Shown: piece after piece, positions 16,381 to 25,906 of the stretch
Numbering within the stretch: the stretch's first letter is position 1
Layout: each line of letters begins with the position of its first letter
Assembly (NCBI GenBank): GCA_964371715.1
Contig: CAYJNO010000001.1
Span: 62,001-126,000, forward strand
DNA length: 64,000 nt
Source of the DNA: CAYJNO01 sp964371715
GTDB lineage: Bacteria; Bacillota_I; Bacilli_A; Erysipelotrichales; Erysipelotrichaceae
Direction of reading: 5' to 3'
Notes under the pieces: generated by a model
The model's database searches: none
Told to the model about the DNA's origin: nothing
What the model saw: the letters and a program-made list of their open reading frames with translations, nothing else
Made by a program: the position numbers and the translations under genes

Positions 16381-17377
16381 ATTCATTTTCTGCTTTTAAA
16401 TCTCTATTCATTAAATCATTAATTGATTCTTTAGGAGATTTATTTTCAAATAAAACTTTATATACTTCTTCAGTAATTGGCATAGATATATTGTGCTCTT
16501 TAGATACTTCATATACTATTTTACAACACACTATTCCTTCTACTGTTTTTTTATTATTTTCTAAAAATTCTTTTGCAGAGTTTGCTTTTCCAATTGCAAG
16601 TCCGGCTTGGAAATTTCTTGAATGATATGATGTACAAGTTACAATAAGATCTCCAACCCCTGTTAGCCCTAAATATGTATCTTTATTACCACCAAAATAT
16701 GTACCATAACGTACCATTTCATTTAAGCCTCTTGCCATTAGTGCCGCTTTAGCATTATCACCTTGTCCTACACCAACAACAATTCCACTAGCTATTGCCA
16801 TAATATTTTTTAGTGCAACACCGATTTCAGCACCAATAACATCATTGTTACGATATAATCTAAATTTATCATTAGAAAATGCTAATTGAACTTTTTTTGC
16901 AACTTCATCATCATCACATACTGCATTAATTGAAGTTAATAATCCTTGTACTACTTCTTCAGCATGAGATGGTCCAATTAATGACACAACATTTATAAGT
17001 TTAGAATCATTTAATGCTTTTTTGATGACAACTGATAGTCTTTCGTGAGTAACAGGATGAAACCCCTTAGCAACATTAATTGCGATAAATGGTTTTGTAA
17101 TATATGGTTTAATCTTTTCACTAACATCTCCTATTGCAATTGATGGTATAGCGAATAAAATCATATCACTATTTACTATAATATCTAAATTTGTTGAAGC
17201 CTTAATAGTTTTGTTTAGTCGAATTTCCTCAAAATATTTTGAATTACGATGATTTAAATTGATATCATCAACTTCATCTTGGTTAACACCCCAAAGTACA
17301 ACTTCATGATTATTAGCTGCAAGAATATTAGCTAGTGCACTACCAAAACTACCTGTACCTAAAATACTTACTTTCAT
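16379..17377 (-). CDS. gpsA: NAD(P)-dependent glycerol-3-phosphate dehydrogenase
   Basis: A 332-residue enzyme making sn-glycerol-3-phosphate from DHAP for phospholipid synthesis. Seen: the N-terminal Rossmann loop GTGSFGSALANIL, the NVAKGF block, GPSHAEEV, and the catalytic Lys in GVALKNIMAIASG, followed by GLTGVGDLIVTC and SRNFQ. The length matches the family. The start overlaps the der stop by one base (TAATG), consistent with the der-gpsA order common in Firmicutes. Confidence 0.97.
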   Translation of the reverse strand: MKVSILGTGSFGSALANILAANNHEVVLWGVNQDEVDDINLNHRNSKYFEEIRLNKTIKASTNLDIIVNSDMILFAIPSIAIGDVSEKIKPYITKPFIAINVAKGFHPVTHERLSVVIKKALNDSKLINVVSLIGPSHAEEVVQGLLTSINAVCDDDEVAKKVQLAFSNDKFRLYRNNDVIGAEIGVALKNIMAIASGIVVGVGQGDNAKAALMARGLNEMVRYGTYFGGNKDTYLGLTGVGDLIVTCTSYHSRNFQAGLAIGKANSAKEFLENNKKTVEGIVCCKIVYEVSKEHNISMPITEEVYKVLFENKSPKESINDLMNRDLKAENE

Positions 17378-18684
17378 TAATCCTTCTTTCTAACAATTAT
17401 ATGAATTGGTGTTCCATAGAAGTTAAATGCTTCACGTAATTTATTTTCCATATGTCTTTGATATGAAAAGTGCATTAACTCTGGATCGTTTACAAATAAT
17501 ATGATTGTTGGAGGTGCAGCTTTAACTTGAGATGCATAATATATTTTAACCCTTTTACCATTTGTTGTTGGTGCAGGAGTTATTAATTGAGCATCTAAAA
17601 TTACCTCATTTAATACATTTGTTGGAACTCTTAAATTCGAATAATAATATACTTCATTAATCATTGGAATTAAGTCTTTAACTCTTTGTTTTGTAATTGC
17701 GGATACAAATATAATTGGAGCATAACTTAAATATTTAAATTCTTCACGAATTTTTCTTTCTACTTTTAGAATTGTTTTATCATCTTTATCTACTGTATCC
17801 CATTTATTATAAACAATAATTATTGGCTTGCCAGCTTCATGTGCATAACCTGCAACATGTTTATCTTGTTCGATTATTCCTTTTTCTCCATCAATAACAA
17901 ATAAAACAACATCAGCACGTTCAATTGCTGACATAGCTCTTAAAACAGAGTATTTTTCAACATTTTCATATACTTTACCACGTTTTCTAATACCTGCAGT
18001 ATCAATTACAACATATTCTTGATTTTCATGTTTAAATGGAGTATCTATTGCATCTCTAGTTGTACCTTCAATATTACTTACAATTACTCTGTCTTGATTT
18101 AACATTGCATTTGTCAAGCTTGATTTACCTACATTTGGACGACCAATAATTGCAAATTTAATCATACCTTCGTAATCATTACGTTTACGATTATCAAAGT
18201 TTTCAAAAACTAAATCCAAAATATCTCCAATACCAATACCATGAACTCCACTACAAGCAATTGGATCACCAACTCCTAATGCATAAAACTCATATATATC
18301 ATTAACTTTTGCACCATCATCAATTTTATTAACAGCTAAAATAACTGGTTTATTTGTTTTTTGTAATAATCTTGCAATATATTCATCATCATTTGTAATT
18401 CCATCTTTTCCATTAACTACAAATACAATAACATCACTTTCTTCAATTGCAATTTCAACTTGTGCTTTTATTTCAACTTGAAAAGGTTGATCTAATAATT
18501 GAATTCCACCAGTGTCAATTACTCTAAAATCTCTAGTTAGCCAATTAGCTTTACCATAAATTCTATCTCTTGTTACACCTGGTTGATCTTCTACTATTGA
18601 TACTCTTTCACCTACAAAACGATTAAAAATCGTTGATTTACCTACATTTGGGCGACCTACTATCGCTACTACTCCACTAATCAT
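17377..18684 (-). CDS. der: Ribosome biogenesis GTPase Der (EngA)
   Basis: This 435-residue protein has two tandem GTPase domains: G1 loops GRPNVGKST and GRPNVGKSS, switch II DTGG and DTAG, and G4 NKID and NKWD. A C-terminal KH-like domain ends in HIIVRKKD. Der acts in 50S subunit assembly. The gene overlaps cmk by 8 nt upstream and gpsA by one base downstream, forming a translationally coupled run. Confidence 0.98.
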   Translation of the reverse strand: MISGVVAIVGRPNVGKSTIFNRFVGERVSIVEDQPGVTRDRIYGKANWLTRDFRVIDTGGIQLLDQPFQVEIKAQVEIAIEESDVIVFVVNGKDGITNDDEYIARLLQKTNKPVILAVNKIDDGAKVNDIYEFYALGVGDPIACSGVHGIGIGDILDLVFENFDNRKRNDYEGMIKFAIIGRPNVGKSSLTNAMLNQDRVIVSNIEGTTRDAIDTPFKHENQEYVVIDTAGIRKRGKVYENVEKYSVLRAMSAIERADVVLFVIDGEKGIIEQDKHVAGYAHEAGKPIIIVYNKWDTVDKDDKTILKVERKIREEFKYLSYAPIIFVSAITKQRVKDLIPMINEVYYYSNLRVPTNVLNEVILDAQLITPAPTTNGKRVKIYYASQVKAAPPTIILFVNDPELMHFSYQRHMENKLREAFNFYGTPIHIIVRKKD

Positions 18685-19339
18685 TCGTTACCTCATTTAC
18701 TAATTCTATGATTTTATCAATTGTTTCATCAAGTGTAATATCTGAAGTATCAACTAATACAGCATCTTCAGCTTGTACTAATGGTGAATTTTCACGATTA
18801 CTATCTTGATAATCTCTTTTATCTAGCTCTATTATTATATCTTCTAAATTTGAAGGTATATTTCTTTCAATATTTTGTAAATGACGACGTTTAGCACGAG
18901 CTTTAGAGCTTGCTGTTAAAAATATTTTTAACTCAGCATCCTTTAATACTACACTTCCAATATCTCTTCCATCTAAGATGTAGCCTTTATTTTTCGCAAT
19001 ATCTTGTTGCATTGCTACAAGATATGCACGTACATCTTTTAGTTTAGAAACCTCACTAGCCATCGTTGACATATGTGGCGTTCTTATTTCATCATTCACT
19101 TTTGTACCGTCTAAAAGGATACTGCCATCACTTTTCATATCGATAACAGTATTTTTTAGCATATTAACAATGTTAACTTCATCATCAATTGCAATATTAT
19201 TTTGTAACGCTTTATATGCGGTTAAACGATACATTGCACCTGTATCTAAATGTACGTATCCAAGCTTTGTAGCTACTATTTTAGCTACACTACTTTTTCC
19301 GGCACCACCAGGTCCATCTATTGCAATATTTATTTTCAT
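18677..19339 (-). CDS. cmk: Cytidylate kinase
   Basis: This is a 220-residue CMP/dCMP kinase. The P-loop is IDGPGGAGKSSVAK at the N terminus, the substrate region reads LDTGAMYRLTAYKA, and DGRDIGSVVL and SKARAKRRHLQ are conserved. The start codon overlaps the stop of the long acidic protein upstream (TAATG). The cmk-der-gpsA order is conserved in Bacillota, where rpsA-like ypfD often sits between cmk and der; it is absent here. Confidence 0.97.
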   Translation of the reverse strand: MKINIAIDGPGGAGKSSVAKIVATKLGYVHLDTGAMYRLTAYKALQNNIAIDDEVNIVNMLKNTVIDMKSDGSILLDGTKVNDEIRTPHMSTMASEVSKLKDVRAYLVAMQQDIAKNKGYILDGRDIGSVVLKDAELKIFLTASSKARAKRRHLQNIERNIPSNLEDIIIELDKRDYQDSNRENSPLVQAEDAVLVDTSDITLDETIDKIIELVNEVTND

Positions 19340-21228
19340 TAAATAATTCCTCTTTGTTGTAGAATAAAGAAGAATACTACACCCAATACTATTAATAATA
19401 ATACAATAAATACAATTAAGATAATATTTACAATATTACTAGTCGGTTTTTCATCTTCATCCTCATCATCAAAATAATCTGAATTGAAACGATCTAAATT
19501 TACTGAATTGCTTAATATGTCAAAGTTATCTTCTTCGTGATTAATATTTTCCATATTAAAGCTATTACTAGTTGTAAATTCACCTGGTTCTTCTTCATAA
19601 TAGTTTGGTGTTTCAGTTGTCTTTATTACTGGTGTTTCTATTTCATCTATTGTTTCTACTTCTTCATGTACTTCATGTACTTCATGTACTTCATGTACTT
19701 CATCTTCTTCTACTTCAAGTTCATGAATAGTGTTTACTTCTTCTAAATCATTAAATTCTGTTTTAGCAGTTTCTTTTTCAACAACATTCTCCTCAAATGT
19801 ATCCATAAAATCAAATTCTTGCATATCTTCTGCTTTGATTTCTTCTTTCATTTCACTAAAAGTATCTTCAAATAATTCTGGTTCTTCTTTAACTTCAGGT
19901 TCATCAAATATTGGAGTTTCTTCCTCTTTAGTTTCATCTAATAAAGTTGTTTTTTCTAAACTTTCAACATTAATAGAAACTGGTTCTTCAGAAATACTAG
20001 GTTGAATATCTTCAATTTTATTAACAACTTCTAAATCTTCTTGTGTATATACTGGTTCTACTATTGTATTTTTTGTTGTAGTTAATACTTTCTCTTCTTC
20101 AAAAGAATTAAATTCTTCTTTTACATTATTTTGTAATTCATTAAAATCAAATTCTAATTGTTCTTCATCTTCAGTTTCTTCATAACTAACACCAGAAACA
20201 AATGTAGATGGGTCTACTAATAAATCTGTATTAATATTATTTTCAACTTTAGGTTGAATTACTTCAGGTTTATTTAATATTAAGTCATCAAAAATAATTG
20301 TATTATCTGCTGGCTTTTCTTCATAATCAGGAGTTTCGAAATTTGCATCTTCATTTGCAAAGTTAAAGTTGAATTTCATTGCTCTAGTTTGATTTAAATT
20401 ATTATTTAACGTTTCATTATATGTACCTGGATTTGTGTAAATACCATCCATAAATGGATTATTACTTTTAGAATCTAAAACATCTTCCATTGATTCCTCT
20501 AAATCACTAACATTTGGCTCCTCATTTATAAAACCACTATCATTCGCTTCAAAGTTAAATGGTTGTGTAAATTGTTCTCTAACATAATTTTCATCTTGTG
20601 TTTGAACACTTACGTCATCTTCTTCGATTTGCGGGTTTAATAAGAAATCTAAGTTCATTAAAACCTCTTCATCAATATCTGTTTTTAAAGTTGATTCTAA
20701 ATTCTTAAATTGATTAGTGTTACTTAATTCACTCCAGTAATCTTCATAGTTAAATTCAGGTTCATTTTTTTGTGTCCCTAAATAATCAAATTCACTTTCA
20801 AATGATTCTTCTAAAACTTTTGGGTCTAAAAAATCAAGTTCAGAAATTCCCATTTCACTATTTTTTCTTACATTACCAAAAGCTCTATTTAAATTTTGTT
20901 GCCTAATTTTTTCATAAATATCCGCTTGAGTTTCGTCTAACATATCATAATCTTTTTCCAAATTATACTGTTTTACTTCCTCTAAATATGTATTTAAAAT
21001 AGCATCAGAATCTTCATTTTTTGATTCTTCTACTTTATCATAAACTTTTTTTCTGCTAGGCTCTTCTGAGTCTTTATTTGTATTAAAATCTTGATATTGT
21101 TCAGGAGAAATGCGACTTAAACGTTCTTTATAAGGGTTTAAAAATGAATCATTTATTCCTGTTTCACTATCATTTAGAATTTGCTTTCTTAATTCGGCAA
21201 ACTTAATTGTCCTTGTCATTTTGCTCAT
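19339..21228 (-). CDS. Long acidic, tail-anchored hypothetical protein
   Basis: I do not recognise this protein of about 629 residues. It is extremely rich in Glu, Asp, Asn and Phe and appears largely disordered, with repeated FxFxELQ-like and EEP segments. A basic N terminus (SKMTRTIKFAELRKQIL) begins it, and a single C-terminal membrane helix (VNIILIVFIVLLLIVLGVV) ends it nine residues before the stop, so the bulk would lie in the cytoplasm. A VHE repeat occurs four times near residue 520. A start at ATG 21228 uses GGAGG upstream; an earlier GTG would overlap that ribosome site. It leads the cmk-der-gpsA operon. A scaffold or envelope-linked role is only a guess. Confidence 0.75.
   Translation of the reverse strand: MSKMTRTIKFAELRKQILNDSETGINDSFLNPYKERLSRISPEQYQDFNTNKDSEEPSRKKVYDKVEESKNEDSDAILNTYLEEVKQYNLEKDYDMLDETQADIYEKIRQQNLNRAFGNVRKNSEMGISELDFLDPKVLEESFESEFDYLGTQKNEPEFNYEDYWSELSNTNQFKNLESTLKTDIDEEVLMNLDFLLNPQIEEDDVSVQTQDENYVREQFTQPFNFEANDSGFINEEPNVSDLEESMEDVLDSKSNNPFMDGIYTNPGTYNETLNNNLNQTRAMKFNFNFANEDANFETPDYEEKPADNTIIFDDLILNKPEVIQPKVENNINTDLLVDPSTFVSGVSYEETEDEEQLEFDFNELQNNVKEEFNSFEEEKVLTTTKNTIVEPVYTQEDLEVVNKIEDIQPSISEEPVSINVESLEKTTLLDETKEEETPIFDEPEVKEEPELFEDTFSEMKEEIKAEDMQEFDFMDTFEENVVEKETAKTEFNDLEEVNTIHELEVEEDEVHEVHEVHEVHEEVETIDEIETPVIKTTETPNYYEEEPGEFTTSNSFNMENINHEEDNFDILSNSVNLDRFNSDYFDDEDEDEKPTSNIVNIILIVFIVLLLIVLGVVFFFILQQRGII
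19663..19698 (-). repeat. 9-bp tandem repeat, four copies
   Basis: The unit TTCATGTAC (plus strand) is repeated four times without interruption. It encodes Val-His-Glu four times in the acidic tail-anchored protein. The unit is a multiple of three, so copy-number change alters length but not frame. Confidence 0.9.
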
Positions 21229-21383
21229 TAAAAAAAATACCTCCACTTTTCATAATTATATCAAATTACAGATACAATTGATACACCATTATCATAATTT
21301 TACAAAATTAGTTTAATTACACATCATTATCATATCAATTCACTATTTATCTTTGAAATTAATATAATTATGTGTAAACAATT

Positions 21384-21435
21384 ATTACATATGTTATAGT
21401 TATTGTGAAGTAATATGTAATTTATATAAAATACG
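21384..21435 (+). promoter_or_regulatory. Promoter region of the H-cluster/GGDEF gene with inverted repeat
   Basis: ATTACATAT (21384-21392) and its complement ATATGTAAT (21413-21421) form a 9-bp inverted repeat with about 20 bp between arms. A TTGTGA lies between the arms and a TATAAAAT follows the second arm, a weak -35/-10 pair about 18 bp apart. CGGAGG (21435-21440) is the ribosome site. Binder unknown. Confidence 0.4.
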
Positions 21436-21444
21436 GAGGTTAAA

Positions 21445-23166
21445 ATGACAAACAATGATTCAGTATTTACAAAAATCCTCAACTGTGCAGGTTGTAATAA
21501 ATGTATTTTAAAATGTCCAACTAAAGCTAATAAAGCATCATGGGTCAACGAGCACAATATAGTTGAAATAACAAATGAACAATGTATTGCTTGTGGTGAG
21601 TGTATTGATATTTGCGATCATAATGCTAGAGACTATATAGACGATATTGAGATTTTTTTTAATGACATCAAAGCAGGCAAAGAGGTTTCAATGATTGTCG
21701 CACCTGCAGCAAAAACAAATTTTACTAATTTACCTAAAATTATTGGTTATCTTAAATCATTAGGTGTAAATTTTATATACGATGTTAGTTTTGGAGCAGA
21801 CATCACTACTTGGGCTTACTTAAAAAAAATTGAAACAGATAATATACAAACACTAATTGCACAACCATGTCCAGTTGTTGTTTCATATGTTGAGAAATTC
21901 AAACCTGAACTAATACCTTATTTAGCTCCAATACAAAGTCCTGCAATATGTTTAGCTATATATTTAAAAAAATATTTAAATTCTCAAGATAATATTTGTT
22001 TTCTATCTCCATGTGTTGCGAAAAGATATGAAATATATGATGATAATACATTCGGAAACATTAATTATAATATTACCTTTTCTAAACTTGAAAAGTATTT
22101 TATTGATAATAATATTAATCTTGATGAATACGATGAATCTGAGATTGACACACTAAAAGAAAACACTGGTTTTTTGTTTCCAAGACCTGGTGGACTTAGT
22201 GAGAATATTCGTCTACATTTTCAAGATAAAGTTTGGACACATGAAGTTGAAGGTATATTTGAAATTGAAGAATATTTAAAACAGTATTATGAAGATATCC
22301 AAGAAAAAAAGCCAGTCCCACTTCTGATTGATGCGTTAAATTGTAAACAAGGTTGTAATATAGGTACTGGTACAAATAAAAATATTAAATTAAACTTTAT
22401 CAATCATAAATTTAATTCTAAAAAAAAGGAATTTGATAGAGATGCAATACTTAACCTAAATAAATATTTAGATCAAAACTTAAATCTTAATGATTTTATA
22501 AGAGAGTATGAAGATAAATCTGATATTGTCAGAATGGAAAATAAAATGGACATTGATGATATCTTCTTTGCTTTAGGCAAAAATGATGAAGAATCTAGAA
22601 AAATAAATTGTTTTTCTTGTGGTTATTCTAGCTGTTATGAATTCGCTAAAGCAATATCATTCGGAAATAATCACATTAATAATTGTCATTTTTTCTTATT
22701 AAAAAAATTTAAGTCATTAAGCTCTATCGATTCACTTACAGGATTATTTAATAGATATAGTTATAATGTAATGATTAATAAGCTAATTTCTAATCACCCA
22801 AAATCATTAGCCATTGTCTTTGTAGATATCAATGGATTAAAGGAAGTAAATGATAATTTAGGACATGAATGCGGTGATAGATTAATTACTAATGCTTCAA
22901 ATATTTTAAAAAGAATATTTATAAATAATATTTACCGTGTGGGTGGTGATGAATTTATCATTTTAGAAGATAATATTACTTTAGAAGATATTGAGAACAA
23001 AGTTAAAACACTTAAAACTATCATTAAATATGATACTTCTGTTTCTTTATCTTTAGGCTATAGTATCAGTAAAAACACTGATGAATTGAATGATAAAATA
23101 AATGAAGCAGAAAAAAATATGTATAAAGAAAAAAATTTATATTACACAGATAAAAAAAGACGCTAA
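21445..23166 (+). CDS. H-cluster-domain sensor fused to GGDEF diguanylate cyclase
   Basis: A 573-residue single-polypeptide fusion. Order: two [4Fe-4S] motifs (CAGCNKCILKCP, CIACGECIDIC); an [FeFe]-hydrogenase-like domain with L1 AQPCPVV (about 141), L2 SPCVAKRYE (about 188), L3 NCKQGCNIGTG (about 298); a Fes motif (NCFSCGYSSC, about 390); then a GGDEF domain from DSLTGLFNRYSYN (about 428) with FVDINGLKEVNDNLGHECGD and RVGGDEF (about 497). The active-site GGDEF is intact; no RxxD inhibitory site precedes it. The L1 loop keeps the cubane Cys but has Pro where the proton-relay Cys sits in enzymes, so it should sense rather than catalyse. It is a monocistronic gene with ribosome site CGGAGG. Predicted output is c-di-GMP controlled by H2, redox or Fe-S state. 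Confidence 0.88.
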   Translation: MTNNDSVFTKILNCAGCNKCILKCPTKANKASWVNEHNIVEITNEQCIACGECIDICDHNARDYIDDIEIFFNDIKAGKEVSMIVAPAAKTNFTNLPKIIGYLKSLGVNFIYDVSFGADITTWAYLKKIETDNIQTLIAQPCPVVVSYVEKFKPELIPYLAPIQSPAICLAIYLKKYLNSQDNICFLSPCVAKRYEIYDDNTFGNINYNITFSKLEKYFIDNNINLDEYDESEIDTLKENTGFLFPRPGGLSENIRLHFQDKVWTHEVEGIFEIEEYLKQYYEDIQEKKPVPLLIDALNCKQGCNIGTGTNKNIKLNFINHKFNSKKKEFDRDAILNLNKYLDQNLNLNDFIREYEDKSDIVRMENKMDIDDIFFALGKNDEESRKINCFSCGYSSCYEFAKAISFGNNHINNCHFFLLKKFKSLSSIDSLTGLFNRYSYNVMINKLISNHPKSLAIVFVDINGLKEVNDNLGHECGDRLITNASNILKRIFINNIYRVGGDEFIILEDNITLEDIENKVKTLKTIIKYDTSVSLSLGYSISKNTDELNDKINEAEKNMYKEKNLYYTDKKRR

Positions 23167-23171
23167 TATGA

Positions 23172-23960
23172 CTAACGATACATGCTTGGCTTAATTCCAT
23201 ACTGCTTAATAAAACATTTGTAAAAATTAGTATAGCTCACAAACCCACATTTGTGAGCTATTTCTGTAAAACTTAGTGTAGTATTAAACAATTTTCTAGC
23301 CTCCATCAATCTTTTTTTTATGATGCATTGGTAAATTGAAATATCAAGTTGACTAGAAAATTTGTGACTTAATGTGTATTTATCAATCATTAATATTTCA
23401 CTAAGAATATCTAAAGTTATATCTTCATCAAAGTTATTATCTATATATTCTATACATTTAATTATTGTCTTATCTTTTTTATAACCAATACATTCTTGAT
23501 TAGTATTCTTTATTCTAGCTATCTTTATTAATAATTGCGTGACTAAAGATTCTAATAATATTTCATAACCAATCAGCATATTTAATTTCTCATTATAAAT
23601 ACTAATAAACAATGCTTTAATCTCCTCGTATTTTTCATTATTTGAAATCACAAGTAATTGTGTTTTATTAATTGATTCAATAATATCTTCAGCTTTATTT
23701 ATTAAATCTAAATTGAATCTAATAATTATCCTCTCGAAACAGTTACTTTCCACTATTGTTAATCTATGCAATGAAAATGGATGTATAACCAATATAGTAC
23801 CTCTATTTAAATTATAATCTTGACCTTTATAATGATATGTTGCACTTCCATCTATAACTAGCATTATTTCAAAATGATCATGATAATGTAATTCTTTTGT
23901 ATCTATTTCAAAACTATGTTTTATCATTAATTCATTTTTATATAAGTTAATATCATTCAT
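23172..23960 (-). CDS. AraC-family transcriptional regulator
   Basis: This 262-residue regulator has an N-terminal cupin-type sensor (HYHDHFEIMLVIDG, YHYKGQDYNLNRG) and a C-terminal pair of helix-turn-helix motifs (DITLDILSEILMIDKYTLSH and the second around SFTEIAHKCGFVSYTNFYKCF). It is divergent from the sugar isomerase-like gene, which is its likely target. Ribosome site GGGAG precedes the ATG. Confidence 0.93.
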   Translation of the reverse strand: MNDINLYKNELMIKHSFEIDTKELHYHDHFEIMLVIDGSATYHYKGQDYNLNRGTILVIHPFSLHRLTIVESNCFERIIIRFNLDLINKAEDIIESINKTQLLVISNNEKYEEIKALFISIYNEKLNMLIGYEILLESLVTQLLIKIARIKNTNQECIGYKKDKTIIKCIEYIDNNFDEDITLDILSEILMIDKYTLSHKFSSQLDISIYQCIIKKRLMEARKLFNTTLSFTEIAHKCGFVSYTNFYKCFIKQYGIKPSMYR

Positions 23961-24059
23961 AATTTTCTCCCAACAATTGCAATCTTTTTACCAATTATAG
24001 ATATATTAATATCATATATTTATTAATATAATATAAATATATAGAAAAGGATAGAAAAA

Positions 24060-24896
24060 ATGAAAAAAGCAATAATTGGTGTACAAATGATGATGGTAAA
24101 AGATGCAATTAAATCATCAGGACTTTATAGCGCCTTAGAAAAAATTAGAAACATTGGGTATCGAGCAGTTGAAGTATCGCAAATAGATATGAGCAAAGAA
24201 AACATAGAGTCATTAAAAAAGGCTCAGCAAGAATTAGGAATTATCATTGGTGCATTATCATGTGGTATCGATGATTTAACAGATGATATTCCATACCCTG
24301 GTGATACTTTAATGAGAAATTTTGATAAAATTGTAAATGATTGCAAGGCAATAAATTGCAATATTCTTCGCATCGGAATGTTACCTTTTAAATATGCAAC
24401 TTCAATTGAAAAAATGTTAGAACTTGCTGAAATCTGTGAACAATATGCAATTAAGTTAAAAGAACATGGAATCGATCTGTATTATCATGCTCATAATATG
24501 GAATTTCATTTACATAAAGGAATACCAGTATTAACTCATATGTTAAATAATACAAAGTATTTAGGGTTCGAACTTGACACACACTGGATGCATAGAGGTT
24601 GCGTTAATAGTGTTGAATATTTAAAACTATTTGAGGGTCGTATCAAAGCATGTCATTTAAAAGATTATAAAATTGTTTTACCTATTGAAGGTTTTAGTGG
24701 ATTTAGCGATATAGAACATTATGGTGAAGTTGGTGAAGGTTCTATTGACTTTAAACCAATAATCTCTACAGCAGTTGAATGTGGTTGTGATTATTTATTT
24801 GTAGAACAAGATGAATTCTATGGGTCAGATCCATATGTGTGTTTAAAAACATCTTATGATAACCTAATTAATATGGGCTATGAAGAATGGTTTTAA
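24060..24896 (+). CDS. Sugar phosphate isomerase/epimerase family protein
   Basis: A 278-residue TIM-barrel protein of the xylose-isomerase-like/AP-endonuclease-2 superfamily. Metal-ligand segments are visible: YYHAHNMEF, ELDTHWMHRG, ACHLKD, GEVGEGSIDF and FVEQDEF. IolE, IolI and related sugar epimerases share these features; the substrate is not clear. It stands alone behind AAGGAT and is closed by a strong terminator. The AraC gene across the promoter probably senses its substrate. Confidence 0.85.
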   Translation: MKKAIIGVQMMMVKDAIKSSGLYSALEKIRNIGYRAVEVSQIDMSKENIESLKKAQQELGIIIGALSCGIDDLTDDIPYPGDTLMRNFDKIVNDCKAINCNILRIGMLPFKYATSIEKMLELAEICEQYAIKLKEHGIDLYYHAHNMEFHLHKGIPVLTHMLNNTKYLGFELDTHWMHRGCVNSVEYLKLFEGRIKACHLKDYKIVLPIEGFSGFSDIEHYGEVGEGSIDFKPIISTAVECGCDYLFVEQDEFYGSDPYVCLKTSYDNLINMGYEEWF

Positions 24897-24897
24897 T

Positions 24898-24924
24898 AAA
24901 AAAAAACTCGTTAGAGTTTTTTTT
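24898..24924. terminator. Bidirectional terminator
   Basis: AAAAACTC, loop GTTA, GAGTTTTT with A and T runs on both sides. It serves the plus-strand isomerase gene and the minus-strand siderophore-binding lipoprotein gene, whose stop codon touches it. Confidence 0.88.
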
Positions 24925-25891
24925 ATTCTAATCCTAATGATGTTTCAATGTTTGTAATCATTTGATCCATACAACCAATACCACCATCAGCTACATACCA
25001 ACAGTTTCCTGGTTCTAAATAAATGATTTTATCATTTTGATAAGCTTGTGTTTTATGAATAATTTCATTATCCATTTGAATTTTTGCAGCTACAGCTTCA
25101 TTTCCTACAGCTGTATCTTTATCTAAAATAAACATAAATTCTGGGTCTACCGCTAAAAATGTTTCATGAGATGAAATATTTCCATGATTTACATTAATAT
25201 CACCAGAAAGGTTAGTAAATCCCATTTCATTTGTGATAATTGAAGCTCTTCCACTATCGCCTAATGTGTTTAATCCACCAGCATAAATTGCTAATAAAGC
25301 AGTACTATCATTTGCAAATTCACTAATAGCTGTTATTCTTTCCTCATAACTTGCAATTGTTTCATTTAATTCATCAGTTAATCCAAATATTGTAGCATGA
25401 GTATTTGCTAATTCTTTAAAGCTTTCAAAAAATCCTGCTTCATAATCAATAAATGCTGCCATTGTTGGGGCAATTTTAATAAATTCATCATAGTTATCAG
25501 CTGATCTATCACTTGAGAATATTGCATCTGGCTCAAGTTCCATAATTGCTTCCATATCATATTCTTTCATTCCACCAACTTTTACGATGTCTGGATTTTC
25601 AATATAATGTCTTAAGTGTTCAGGTGTTGAAGTTCCTTCAATAACTCCTACTACTCTATCGCCTAGTCCAACTGCATCTAAAAAGTCTAATGTTTGATAG
25701 TTTAATACAACAACTCTTTGTGGATCAAATGGGAAATCAACTGTAATTTTTTCATCAACTCCATTTACTACTTCAATTTTCACAGTTTCAGTTGTGTTTG
25801 TTTCTTCAATAACTTCTTTACTTTCTGTTGTGCACCCTACTAAATTAAGTGTTAATAGAGCCGTTAATAATAATACTAATAATTTTTTCAT
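24923..25891 (-). CDS. Iron-siderophore substrate-binding lipoprotein (YclQ-like)
   Basis: This 322-residue lipoprotein has signal peptide and lipobox LNLVGC at the N terminus. A two-lobed class III binding protein follows: RVVVLNYQTLDFLDAVGL, IVKVGGMKEYDMEAIMELEPDAIF, and the C lobe with FILDKDTAVGNEA and KIIYLEPGNCWY. The FILDKDTAVG and HGNISSHETFLAVDPEF segments align well by eye with Bacillus YclQ (petrobactin uptake), and the two-permease/ATPase/binding-protein order equals yclNOPQ. Ligand is inferred as a catecholate-type ferric siderophore. Confidence 0.88.
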   Translation of the reverse strand: MKKLLVLLLTALLTLNLVGCTTESKEVIEETNTTETVKIEVVNGVDEKITVDFPFDPQRVVVLNYQTLDFLDAVGLGDRVVGVIEGTSTPEHLRHYIENPDIVKVGGMKEYDMEAIMELEPDAIFSSDRSADNYDEFIKIAPTMAAFIDYEAGFFESFKELANTHATIFGLTDELNETIASYEERITAISEFANDSTALLAIYAGGLNTLGDSGRASIITNEMGFTNLSGDINVNHGNISSHETFLAVDPEFMFILDKDTAVGNEAVAAKIQMDNEIIHKTQAYQNDKIIYLEPGNCWYVADGGIGCMDQMITNIETSLGLE

Positions 25892-25906
25892 TTTCTCTCT
25901 CCTCTT

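Noticed and set aside
19663..19698. CRISPR-like or phase-variable repeat
   Set aside because: Units are only 9 bp, contiguous without spacers, coding in frame as Val-His-Glu.
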